Below are positions 35,268 through 42,983 of a stretch of 62,324 nucleotides of DNA, piece after piece. Location: the NCBI GenBank assembly GCA_002343185.1, contig DDRT01000004.1, forward strand, positions 1 to 62,324, given 5' to 3'. Numbering within the stretch: position 1 is the first letter of the stretch; every line of letters starts with the position of its first letter. The notes beneath the pieces are model-generated. The model ran no database searches. It was not told the origin of the DNA and saw only the letters and a program-made list of their open reading frames with translations. A program made the translations under genes and the position numbers. Source of the stretch: Deltaproteobacteria bacterium UBA2409. Lineage in GTDB: Bacteria > Bdellovibrionota_C > UBA2361 > DDRT01.

Positions 35268-37424
35268 ATGCCAACCCGTGAGATCATGTGGAACGTTTCG
35301 CATCCCGCCCATACAATAATGATGTATTTAGTCTTCGTAATATCTTTAATTGTATTAGGGCGTTCTGTTTATCACAGGGTTTTACTTTGGTGCGGGGGGC
35401 GTCCCTCCCCAGGTAATACAGGAAACTATCTAGCAAGATTCAATGACGCTGTATCCTGGGTACTAATGCAACGTGGTGTAAGCCGGGAACGTGAAGCTGG
35501 GCTAGCGCACATGTTGGTTTATTTTGGATTTTTAGTGCTCACCTTCACCACTACTATGGTGATGTTAGATCATGATTTTGGAATAAAAATCTATCACGGT
35601 AATTTCTATTTAGCCGTTACAGTTTTAAGCGATATTTTTGGTCTTGGACTCATGATCGGTATTGGAGCTTTTGCATATAGAAGGTTAATCGCAAGACCAG
35701 ATCTTATTCATACTAGACCTGCGGATTGGATAATGCTTGGGGTTTTATTTGTTCTTTGCCTTCAGGGGTACCTGCTTGAAGGTTTTAGAATTAAAGTCAC
35801 AAATGACCCATGGGCACTATATTCTCCTGTAGGCTGGGTAGTCTCAAAGTTTTTCTGGGGAGTCCCAGATCAGATTCTAAAAGGATTACATCTTTTTACC
35901 TGGTGGTTTCATGCTTTAACTTTTTTTGTTGCTTTTGCACTCCTTCCCTACACTAAGTTTTTTCATATCATCTCAAGTTCACTTAATCTTTACTTTAGAA
36001 GATCAGATAGACCACGTGGCGCACTTCCCTTCCCTGGCGATATAGAAAAGTTGATGGAAACTGAAGAGGAGGTTCAGTTTGGAACATCATCGATTAAAGA
36101 TTACACATGGAAGATGCTACTTGATCTTGATGCATGCACTAGCTGTGGTAGGTGTCAGAATGTTTGTCCTGCGTATATGTCTGGCAAACCACTTTCTCCA
36201 AAATGGTTAATCCTCGATTCAAGAAATCACATGTTGGCTCTAAACTCTGATAAAAAGTTTGGCAAAAATCCATCGAAAACTGATAGCTACCTTCTACAGA
36301 ATCTTCTTCTAGCAAAAAGTGGTGTTCAAAAAACTAATGGAACCTATTCAGCTAATGGATCTCATCGTGGCGCTAATTCGCTTGTCCAAGAATCTGCAAA
36401 ACTGATTGGAAACAATGCAGATGATGAACTATGCGGCACAGTAATTGACTCTGATGTGTTTTGGTCATGTAACACCTGCTATGCATGCGTAGAAGCATGT
36501 CCAGTTGGAATCAATCATGTAGATCACATCGTTGAAAACAGAAGAAGTTCTGTCCTAATGCGAGGCGAAATGCCTCATGAAGCACAAAGTGCCCTTAGAA
36601 CGCTAGAAAGCACAGGAAACCCACTTGGTAGTAGTGAAAGTAGAACCGCTTGGGCAAAAGATCTTGAATTAAAGATATTAAAGCCAGGTGATTCTGTAGA
36701 CTATCTTTACTGGGTTGGATGTATTTCCGCTTTTGATCCAAGAAAGCAGGCGATTGCAAGATCTCTTGTTAAGATTATGAATAAAGCTGGACTTAGTTTC
36801 GGAATATTAGGAGACGCAGAAGGCTGCTCAGGAGATCCTGCAAGAAGGCTTGGAGAGGAAAATTTGTTTCAGGCATTAGCAAAGGGAAATATTGAAACAC
36901 TAAAATCAATAAAATTTAAAACTCTTGTTGCAAACTGCCCACATTGTTTTAACACCATAAAGAACGAATACCCGCAACTCGGCAATCTTGGTGACGGCAA
37001 AAGCCCTCAGATAATTCATCACTCAGTATTATTAAAACAGCTTCTAGCTGATGGTAAGATCTCATTATCTGACTCTGATGAAGAGATAACATTTCATGAT
37101 CCATGCTACTTAGGCCGTTATAATGGAGAGTATGATGCTCCAAGAGATACTCTTAAAAAAATAAAAGGCTTAAAGATAGTTGAGATGGAGCATAATAAAG
37201 AAAAAGGTCTCTGCTGTGGCGCCGGTGGAGGGCATTTTTGGATGGATCTAAAAATTGGCGAAAGAGTAAATGTAATACGGGCAAATCAAGCTAAAGCGAC
37301 AGGAGCTTCTAGCATTGCAACAGGCTGCCCATTTTGTCTTCAAATGATGGAAGATGGAAATAAGCTTATCGATTCTGAGACTCCGGTTAGAGATATAGCT
37401 GAGGTTTTAGCGGAGAGAGTTTAG
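35268..37424 (+). CDS. membrane Fe-S oxidoreductase, DUF224/HdrD type (ETF:quinone oxidoreductase-like)
   Basis: 718 residues. The N-terminal 240 residues have five or six membrane segments, with histidines suited to haem b (NarI-like). Two ferredoxin motifs follow, CTSCGRCQNVCP and CNTCYACVEACP. The C-terminal half has two CCG domains: EGCSGDPARRLGEE, then DPCYLGRYN and CCGAGGGHFWMD. Such proteins pass electrons between electron-transfer flavoprotein and quinone during acyl-CoA oxidation. No etfAB is in the window. hbd at 47803 fits a fatty-acid or butyryl-CoA pathway, but it is 10 kb away. Confidence 0.88.
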   Translation: MPTREIMWNVSHPAHTIMMYLVFVISLIVLGRSVYHRVLLWCGGRPSPGNTGNYLARFNDAVSWVLMQRGVSREREAGLAHMLVYFGFLVLTFTTTMVMLDHDFGIKIYHGNFYLAVTVLSDIFGLGLMIGIGAFAYRRLIARPDLIHTRPADWIMLGVLFVLCLQGYLLEGFRIKVTNDPWALYSPVGWVVSKFFWGVPDQILKGLHLFTWWFHALTFFVAFALLPYTKFFHIISSSLNLYFRRSDRPRGALPFPGDIEKLMETEEEVQFGTSSIKDYTWKMLLDLDACTSCGRCQNVCPAYMSGKPLSPKWLILDSRNHMLALNSDKKFGKNPSKTDSYLLQNLLLAKSGVQKTNGTYSANGSHRGANSLVQESAKLIGNNADDELCGTVIDSDVFWSCNTCYACVEACPVGINHVDHIVENRRSSVLMRGEMPHEAQSALRTLESTGNPLGSSESRTAWAKDLELKILKPGDSVDYLYWVGCISAFDPRKQAIARSLVKIMNKAGLSFGILGDAEGCSGDPARRLGEENLFQALAKGNIETLKSIKFKTLVANCPHCFNTIKNEYPQLGNLGDGKSPQIIHHSVLLKQLLADGKISLSDSDEEITFHDPCYLGRYNGEYDAPRDTLKKIKGLKIVEMEHNKEKGLCCGAGGGHFWMDLKIGERVNVIRANQAKATGASSIATGCPFCLQMMEDGNKLIDSETPVRDIAEVLAERV

Positions 37425-37465
37425 AAGTTTATTTTCTCGAGGCTGTGAAGTTGATTGCTGTCTTT

Positions 37466-37510
37466 CAGTTTTTCGTGTCCTGTTTCTCGGCTCTCTGATA
37501 GCTGATATCA
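37466..37510. repeat. diverged GACAGCTGAA-family repeat
   Basis: CTGTTTCTCGGCTCTCTGATAGCTGATA resembles the blocks at 59-109 and 27418-27469, with more changes. It is downstream of the Fe-S oxidoreductase. Confidence 0.45.
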
Positions 37511-37527
37511 GTAGGCAGATTGCTGAG

Positions 37528-37565
37528 AACTTGGGGGTCAGGCCGGGAGGCCTGACCCCCAAGTT
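37528..37565. repeat. TTGGGGGTCAGG palindrome, copy 4 (perfect)
   Basis: A 38-bp palindrome: an outer arm AACTTGGGGGTCAGGCC with loop GGGA (GNRA) and its exact complement. It lies between GTAGGCAG at 37511-37518 and CTGCCTAC at 37585-37592, so it may have been inserted into another hairpin element. It separates the Fe-S oxidoreductase from tRNA-Lys (convergent). Confidence 0.9.
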
Positions 37566-37583
37566 ACAAAAAAAATAAATGTC

Positions 37584-37868
37584 GCTGCCTACAGGTTCGA
37601 ATCCTTCTCTAACAAGGACTGAGCTATGTGGAAAAATTGAGCCGAGAAGGATTGGTGCCCTAATTTTACAAGAGTATACTTCTACCGCTATGGGCGCTCT
37701 AGTTTAGTGGATCAGAATCGGTTGATGTATTGTCTTTTTCTGGTAGGCAGCTCCGCTGCCTACAGGTTCGAATCCTTCTTGTTAGTCACTCTTAAAAACT
37801 TCTGGGTGAACACGCGATCAGCGTGAGAAGGGCGAAGCCCCTGGGCCGGAGCGCCAAGCGCGAAAAAT
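37584..37868. repeat. 3'-side tRNA-Lys partial copy and hairpin-rich insert
   Basis: GAAAAATTGAGCCGAGAAGGATT at 37631-37653 repeats 37862-37884, the tRNA-Lys acceptor 3' strand, T-stem and part of the T-loop, 231 bp away. Beside it are ggactgagctatg (like the tRNA 5' half) and two 25-bp copies (37584-37608, 37755-37779) containing ggttcgaatcc, which resembles a tRNA T-arm in the opposite orientation. Hairpin GTAGGCAG-ctccg-CTGCCTAC lies at 37743-37763, with GC-rich blocks (cgcgatcagcg) to 37861. I see no gene here. Confidence 0.8.
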
Positions 37869-38084
<216 letters not shown>

Positions 38085-38104
38085 TACGTTTATGGGGAAT
38101 CGCG

Positions 38105-38134
38105 AATATACTGAAATCACTTAAGATTAGTCAA
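38105..38134 (-). promoter_or_regulatory. sigma-70 promoter reading toward tRNA-Lys
   Basis: Minus strand: TTGACT at 38134-38129, 18-base spacer, TATATT at 38110-38105. It lies about 25 bases before the outer partial tRNA copy and about 165 bases before the intact tRNA. The functional tRNA may therefore be cut from a longer precursor. Confidence 0.65.
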
Positions 38135-38165
38135 ATGTTGAATATTCAGGTTACTATCAGGATCT

Positions 38166-38780
38166 ATGAAGGATCTACTTGAAAAGCTCTCAAAGCTAAA
38201 AGCATCATTGCTTAGAACAACAGGAGAGCTTAAAAAATTCGAGAAAGCTCCTCCAAAGTTTGCAAAAGTCATAACCGAAAACCCGAAAATTGCTCAACTA
38301 AAACATGAGATCCCCCAGGATGAAGAGATCCTGGCTCTAAAGGAACGCTCCCTAAAAACTATCCAAAAAAAATATAAAGATGCGATGGAACGTGAAATAG
38401 CAACTCTTAAAAAAACTCTCGAAAGAAAAAAGCAGGAACTAGATCGAATCTTGGCACTTTCAGCCCCTCCTCCCCCTCCTCCTAAACAAGAAAATCTAGA
38501 CCCAGAAGAGCAGGCATCCTTGAAAGATCGTAGCGTATCTTTAGAAGAAGAGATCAGAGAGCTTGAAGCACAGCTTCCTAAAGATTTAGCCAGAGAGTTT
38601 AAAATTGCTTTTCAAACCAACCCTATGGGGCCACTCACATCGGTTAAACCTAAAGAACGTAAATGCGGATCCTGCGGGGTCATTCTATCCTTCCCTGTAT
38701 TCGCTAATTTTATGGATAAGGCTAAACCTACCCGTTGTACTGGGTGTAATCGATTAATTGTTGGAATTATCGAGGAATAA
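38166..38780 (+). CDS. coiled-coil protein with C-terminal zinc ribbon (COG1579-like)
   Basis: 204 residues. The first 160 form two long helices separated by a proline-rich turn (APPPPPPKQE). The C-terminus has a four-cysteine zinc ribbon, CGSCG and then CTGCN, about 28 residues apart. The arrangement matches the C4-type zinc-ribbon family that includes Helicobacter HP0958/FlgZ, although the sequence is diverged. The role is unknown. The rnpB promoter lies in its last codons and just after the stop. Confidence 0.7.
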   Translation: MKDLLEKLSKLKASLLRTTGELKKFEKAPPKFAKVITENPKIAQLKHEIPQDEEILALKERSLKTIQKKYKDAMEREIATLKKTLERKKQELDRILALSAPPPPPPKQENLDPEEQASLKDRSVSLEEEIRELEAQLPKDLAREFKIAFQTNPMGPLTSVKPKERKCGSCGVILSFPVFANFMDKAKPTRCTGCNRLIVGIIEE

Positions 38781-38790
38781 ACGGTATAAT
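38761..38790 (+). promoter_or_regulatory. rnpB promoter
   Basis: TTGGAA at 38761-38766, 18-base spacer, consensus TATAAT at 38785-38790. Transcription would start close to 38798, the first base of the P1 helix of RNase P RNA. Confidence 0.75.
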
Positions 38791-38798
38791 CAGATCTG

Positions 38799-39287
38799 TT
38801 TTAAGTTCTTCGCACGATCGCTGAGTAGAGATACTTGGAGGAAAGTCGGGACTTCTTAGAACCTAGGCTAGCCGCTAACGGCGGCGTACGGTGACGTACG
38901 GAAAGTGCCACAGAAAGGAAAGTGCCGAACGGGAGTTTTCACTTCGCTTTTGTCTCCTTGGAGCGCAAAACGAGTGTAAATCCGCGTGGCGTAGCTGAAA
39001 CGGTGAGGTAAGAGCTCACCAGCAGTGAGGTAACTCACTGGCTTGGTAAACCCTAGCTGAAGCAAGACAGTATCTCTTGGTTCATCCGCTAGCGCGGATG
39101 AGACAATCTCTGGTTCATCCGCTAGCGCGGATGAGACAATGTAGATACAAAAGAGCAATGAGGAGGTTCACTCGCTCTTAGGTAAGTCGCATAGATGAAT
39201 GGTCGTGGGGCCGAATTTATAGGTTTTTTGCCAACGCAAAAAACCAATAAACTGCCTAACAGAATCCCGCTTATAGGGAACTTAAAA
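38799..39287 (+). ncRNA. rnpB: RNase P RNA, class A, with expanded P16/P17 arm
   Basis: The catalytic RNA that matures tRNA 5' ends. Termini pair perfectly (TTTTAAGTTC / GAACTTAAAA, helix P1). Conserved blocks in order: GGAGGAAAGTCGGGAC, CACAGAAA, the P11/P12 region ggtgaggtaagagctcacc, P13 cagtgaggtaactcactg, ggtaaaccct, P18 gagc...gctc, TAGATGAATGGTCG, ACAGAATCCCGCTTA. A P19-like hairpin (GGTTTTTTGC / GCAAAAAACC) precedes the last block. At about 489 nt it is longer than the usual 350-400, because of P19 and a tandem 33-bp palindrome in P16/P17. Confidence 0.95.
39079..39140. repeat. tandem 33-bp palindrome inside rnpB
   Basis: GGTTCATCCGCTAGCGCGGATGAGACAAT occurs twice with a 33-base period (starts at 39079 and 39112). 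Each copy folds as CATCCGC-tagc-GCGGATG. Flanking GTATCT (39070-39075) and AGATAC (39143-39148) can close the enlarged arm. Confidence 0.9.
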
Positions 39288-39293
39288 TAATAC

Positions 39294-39327
39294 GGGGGGT
39301 CATAAAAAGACCCCCCTTCTTTTTTGT
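39294..39327 (+). terminator. intrinsic terminator of rnpB
   Basis: GGGGGGTC-ataaaaa-GACCCCCC followed by TTCTTTTTTG. A strong GC-rich stem and T-run just after the RNA 3' end, placed before the convergent gene. Confidence 0.9.
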
Positions 39328-39333
39328 CTCAGC

Positions 39334-39807
39334 TTAAAAGAGACTTGTGATTCCTTTTAATATTGAACCACCAAAATCTTTTATCATGTTCCATCCACCT
39401 TTTAAGAGGCCACCGGCTCCACCAAGAAGTGAACCACCGATATCAAGTAATCCTCCAAGTGAAAACCCACTATCACTTTTTGAAGATTCTCCTTTTGAAG
39501 CACTATTTCCGCCAAACAACCCACTAAGAAGCTCTTTTCCAATATTAAGAATGCCACCTAGTCCGGATGATCCACCACTGGAACCCCCCTGTTGCTGCAT
39601 TCTACCTTGCTGACCTTGCATTATCCCTTGCACCAAACCAACAACGGTTTGAACAAGCATAGTAACAAGCCCCATCATCTGTTGCATAATGCTCTGACTT
39701 TCATTCATCTGAGCAGCAGGCATAGCTGCTTGATTTTGATATGACGCATTTTGCTCCACGCCCATTCTATAAGGCATGCTCACCCCATAATTTCCCTGAA
39801 TCTGCAT
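39334..39807 (-). CDS. glycine-rich, cysteine-free hypothetical protein
   Basis: 157 residues. The N-terminal part is rich in Gln, Met and Asn; residues 40-65 are a hydrophobic helix (MMGLVTMLVQTVVGLVQGIM). The rest is Gly/Ser/Leu-rich, with repeating GG-LL-IG units (GGILNIGKELLSGLFGG, GGLLDIGGSLLGG). No signal peptide and no cysteine. The composition resembles harpin-like or type III-secreted proteins, but this is only a resemblance. Function unknown. Confidence 0.6.
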   Translation of the reverse strand: MQIQGNYGVSMPYRMGVEQNASYQNQAAMPAAQMNESQSIMQQMMGLVTMLVQTVVGLVQGIMQGQQGRMQQQGGSSGGSSGLGGILNIGKELLSGLFGGNSASKGESSKSDSGFSLGGLLDIGGSLLGGAGGLLKGGWNMIKDFGGSILKGITSLF

Positions 39808-39892
39808 AAAAACTTACTCCCTTATTTTGGACTCACTATTAAGCCCTCTTAAGGTCAATCGGAGAAAGTAAGAAAAGGTTTACTGGATGAGT

Positions 39893-40112
39893 GGTCAGGC
39901 CTCCCAATGCCACTTACATTCAATTCTAAATTATCAGTGCTTGATAACTGATTTTTGAACACAGAGTGCTCAGAGTTTCACAGAGTTATCCAAAACAAAC
40001 TACTCTGCGTAACTCTGAGACCTCTGCGTCCTTAAGTTTTACCAAATTAAATTAAACACTTACGCCATGAAGGTAAGTGACATTGGTCAGGCCTCCTGGC
40101 CTGACCCCCAAG
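39893..40112. repeat. composite nested palindromic element
   Basis: Outer arms: GGTCAGGCCTCCCAATGCCACTTAC-like at 39893-39917 and its complement GTAAGTGACATTGGTCAGGCC at 40074-40093, ending with GGCCTGACCCCCAAG. Inside lies a cagagt palindrome (39958-40030). Bases 39905-39977 recur at 62252-62324 with one mismatch. This is a 310-bp intergenic region with no gene. Confidence 0.85.
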
Positions 40113-40121
40113 AACTATTCT

Positions 40122-41213
40122 TTAAACATTAAATCTAAAATGAACGATATCACCATCAAGAACTTCGTATTCCTTTCCTTCCACTCGAAGTTTGCCAGCC
40201 TCTTTAGCTTTTAGCTCCCCCCCGTAGGTGATGTAATCTGAGTATGATATTACTTCAGCTCTGATGAATCCTTTTTCGAAATCAGTGTGAATTTTTCCTG
40301 CACATTGAGGAGCCAATGTTCCTCTTTTTGCTGTCCATGCATGAGTTTCTTTTGGCCCCACAGTGAAGAATGTAATCAGATCGAGTAATGAATACCCAGC
40401 CAAAGTAAGTCTATCCAGACCTGACTGAGAAAGACCGACCGTTTCAAGATAATCTTTGCGATCTTCCTTTGGAAGCTCTGAGATCTCAGATTCAACTTTG
40501 CCTGATATCACAACAACATTAGCACTAACACTTTTAGCGTATCTGCCGAGCTTATCAAGAGGACTATCCCCCTCACCTGGCTCCAGTCCTGCACTTGCCT
40601 CATCAACATTCGCTACAAATAAAACTGGCTTACTTGTTAACAAAGATTCAAAGATCGTATTTTTTACATCAAGTAGTCTTGCAGGTTTTCCTTCACCTAA
40701 TATTTTTTCAAGCTCTAGAGCGAGTTCAACATTTCTTTTGGCTTCCTTGTCTCCTCCTTTCGCTACTTTTTCAAACTTTTGCCTAGTTTTTACAACTGAG
40801 TCTAAGTCTGCAAGCATCAGCTCTGTATCGATAATCTCAATATCTCGCACTGGATCGACTGTACCTTCAACATGCACTACCTCTCCGTCAGCAAAACATC
40901 TAACAACATGAGCTATGGCATCAACGGATCTTATATGTCCTAAAAACTGATTACCTAATCCTTCTCCCTTAGAAGCCCCTTTTATCAGTCCCGCAATATC
41001 AACAAACGTGACCTGGGTTGGAATTATCTTTTGTGAACCTGCCAAACCCGCAAGCTTTTCAAGTCTTTCATCAGGAACAGGAACAGCGCCAGTATTTGGC
41101 TCAATCGTACAAAATGGAAAATTAGCCGACGCAGCCTTTGCTGATGTAAGAGCATTAAAGATAGTAGATTTTCCTACATTAGGGAGACCAACGATTCCAC
41201 AAGAAAAGCCCAT
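40122..41213 (-). CDS. ychF: ribosome-binding ATPase YchF
   Basis: 363 residues, Obg-family P-loop ATPase. Walker A GLPNVGKST at 8-16 followed by FNALTSAKAASANFPFCTIEPN, G3 DIAGLIKGASKGEGLG, and the C-terminal TGS-like domain with LITFFTVGPKETHAWT and DYITYGG. Normal length. It probably acts in translation and the stress response. It stands alone between repeats and a divergent secreted-protein gene. Confidence 0.96.
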   Translation of the reverse strand: MGFSCGIVGLPNVGKSTIFNALTSAKAASANFPFCTIEPNTGAVPVPDERLEKLAGLAGSQKIIPTQVTFVDIAGLIKGASKGEGLGNQFLGHIRSVDAIAHVVRCFADGEVVHVEGTVDPVRDIEIIDTELMLADLDSVVKTRQKFEKVAKGGDKEAKRNVELALELEKILGEGKPARLLDVKNTIFESLLTSKPVLFVANVDEASAGLEPGEGDSPLDKLGRYAKSVSANVVVISGKVESEISELPKEDRKDYLETVGLSQSGLDRLTLAGYSLLDLITFFTVGPKETHAWTAKRGTLAPQCAGKIHTDFEKGFIRAEVISYSDYITYGGELKAKEAGKLRVEGKEYEVLDGDIVHFRFNV

Positions 41214-41336
41214 AAGAGGTTAGGGTGATACCACACAAGATTAGTTAAGACTACTAAGAAAAACTCAAAAATTCACTGAAGCAAAATCAACAACTATTCA
41301 GATACATGGAGGAATTACGGTTTTGTAAGGAAAAGT

Positions 41337-41645
41337 ATGCACGGAATCCGCTTATTTACACTAATTTTCGCAATAGTATCAGCGAGTTATGCTGATGAAT
41401 CAATGATACCAACTTTTAAAGGATCTTTCCCAATAGGTGCACAATGCGTAATGCATTATAAGACAAGTGATGTCTTAGCTACTGTTATCATTGAAGCGAC
41501 AAACCAAGAATTCACTATAGAAGAAGTAAAAACTTTCCAAAAGTTCAGAGAAGTTTCAAACAGAACTTACTATAAAGCTAATGGCGCAGAAAAATGTGAA
41601 TTAGATAGAAGAAATTACGGCAAGAAAAGAGGTCTACCACTTTAA
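41337..41645 (+). CDS. small secreted protein
   Basis: 102 residues. The N-terminus GIRLFTLIFAIVSASYADES looks like a signal peptide cut after SYA. The mature part is about 80 residues with two cysteines (ACMHYK-like region QCVMHY, and KCELDRRNYG) that may form a disulfide. AAGG lies close before the ATG. It is 18 bp upstream of the PT-rich protein and likely co-transcribed. Function unknown. Confidence 0.65.
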   Translation: MHGIRLFTLIFAIVSASYADESMIPTFKGSFPIGAQCVMHYKTSDVLATVIIEATNQEFTIEEVKTFQKFREVSNRTYYKANGAEKCELDRRNYGKKRGLPL

Positions 41646-41663
41646 GGTTTTTTAAAAGGTTTT

Positions 41664-42944
41664 ATGAAGGTTAAATTTATATTAATACAGTCAATCTTAT
41701 TAGTTTTATGCAACAACGCTTGGGCCAAAGAATGCCTAGATCCTGAGGATCCAAGCTGTATAGACTCTATTTTCACCCCAACCCCATGTCCAGTTGATAC
41801 TCCTGTTGAGGATCCTGGGCAACAACCTACTCCAACTCCCGATCCAAGTGATCCATGTAGTGGTTATGGACTACCTACTGCTACAGCAACTCCTGAAAAT
41901 GGAACTGGAACTGCTACTCCTACACCGAGAAGTACAGAGGTAGCTACTGCTACTCCTTGTCCTACGACAGCAGTTCTTGTGAATGGTCAAGTTCAATATG
42001 TAGAAGATTGTGGTGGAAATGGAGATCCGACACCTACAGCAACTCCATGTCCAACAATCAGATATGATGATCTAGGTAACGCTCTTAATTTAGGAGAGCT
42101 GCCAATTGAATGTGGTGGCACAGGAACAATAACACCTACTCCAAATGCTACAAATACACCGGAAGCAACTATTACACCGAATGTTACTCCAACAGTTGAG
42201 GGAACATCTACTCCAGATGGTACTCCAACTCCTGATGGTACGATTACGCCTGATGTAACAGCTACAGCAACTGCTACTCCAGACGGTGGAACTGCTACTC
42301 CTACTCCAACACCTGATGTTGGAAATGGAACACCAACGCCTACTCCAACTCCAAATGGTGGAAACGGAACTCCAACCCCAACTCCAACCCCAAATGGTGG
42401 AAACGGAACTCCAACTCCAACTCCTCAGACAACGATCTTTATAGTACCTGCAGGATGTAGAGTTGAAGCTCCGTATTACGATATCTTAGCCCTTGATAGC
42501 TCAGTTAAAGGATATTTTGACGGAAGAGCACGCTCAAGAGTTGTTGATGTAGAGAAAATTGCTCTAAAAGTAAAAGGCTCTAAAGCTTTCAAGAAGAAGG
42601 TGAAATCTGACCGCAAAAAGACTGCTGCATTAGTTGCCTCTGCAAGAAGTGCAATTACATCAGTGCATGGTGTGATGATTCAGTGCGATGAGCCTCCATC
42701 AAGATGTACGCTAATACAACATCCTGGAGTAGATCAGTTTGAAGCTGATGTAGCTAAATTAGAAGCTCTACAACAAAAACGATATAAACGTGCATTAAGT
42801 GGAATTGCACAGAATTCAGATGTTAGGGCACTAATGCAGAAGAAACGAGCAGTTAGATTCTTCAGCAAGGTTGCAAAAACTACTAGGAAGGCATCAGTAG
42901 ATCTAGCAAGAACTATCTCTAAGTCTAGCTATATCTGTAACTAA
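41664..42944 (+). CDS. secreted Thr/Pro-rich repeat protein
   Basis: 426 residues. Signal peptide ends near NNAWA-K. Residues 25-255 are a low-complexity Thr-Pro linker with TATPCPT-type and TPTPTPTPNGGNG units; the last has three near-identical copies at protein and DNA level (about 42300-42430). Cysteines in the first half occur in CPVD, PCPT and DCGGNG contexts. The C-terminal 160 residues form a separate basic helical domain with four cysteines. It is probably a surface-exposed protein held off the cell by the PT linker. Function unknown. Confidence 0.75.
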   Translation: MKVKFILIQSILLVLCNNAWAKECLDPEDPSCIDSIFTPTPCPVDTPVEDPGQQPTPTPDPSDPCSGYGLPTATATPENGTGTATPTPRSTEVATATPCPTTAVLVNGQVQYVEDCGGNGDPTPTATPCPTIRYDDLGNALNLGELPIECGGTGTITPTPNATNTPEATITPNVTPTVEGTSTPDGTPTPDGTITPDVTATATATPDGGTATPTPTPDVGNGTPTPTPTPNGGNGTPTPTPTPNGGNGTPTPTPQTTIFIVPAGCRVEAPYYDILALDSSVKGYFDGRARSRVVDVEKIALKVKGSKAFKKKVKSDRKKTAALVASARSAITSVHGVMIQCDEPPSRCTLIQHPGVDQFEADVAKLEALQQKRYKRALSGIAQNSDVRALMQKKRAVRFFSKVAKTTRKASVDLARTISKSSYICN

Positions 42945-42955
42945 GTAATTACTAC

Positions 42956-42977
42956 GAGCCCCTTTAAATAGGGGCTC
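42956..42977. terminator. bidirectional hairpin between convergent genes
   Basis: GAGCCCC-tttaaata-GGGGCTC, a 7-bp perfect stem 11 bases after the PT-rich gene stop and 6 bases beyond the flagellin stop. There is no long T-run, so termination strength is uncertain. Confidence 0.65.
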
Positions 42978-42983
42978 ACTTAT

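Noticed and set aside
37691..37790. A second tRNA (tagtttagtggatcagaatc ... ggttcgaatcc)
   Set aside because: D-arm-like and T-arm-like pieces exist, but no acceptor or anticodon stem can be formed.
38868..39158. Open frame antisense to RNase P RNA with repeated SALADEP
   Set aside because: It is the reverse reading of rnpB and its 33-bp repeat; no ribosome-binding site or homology.
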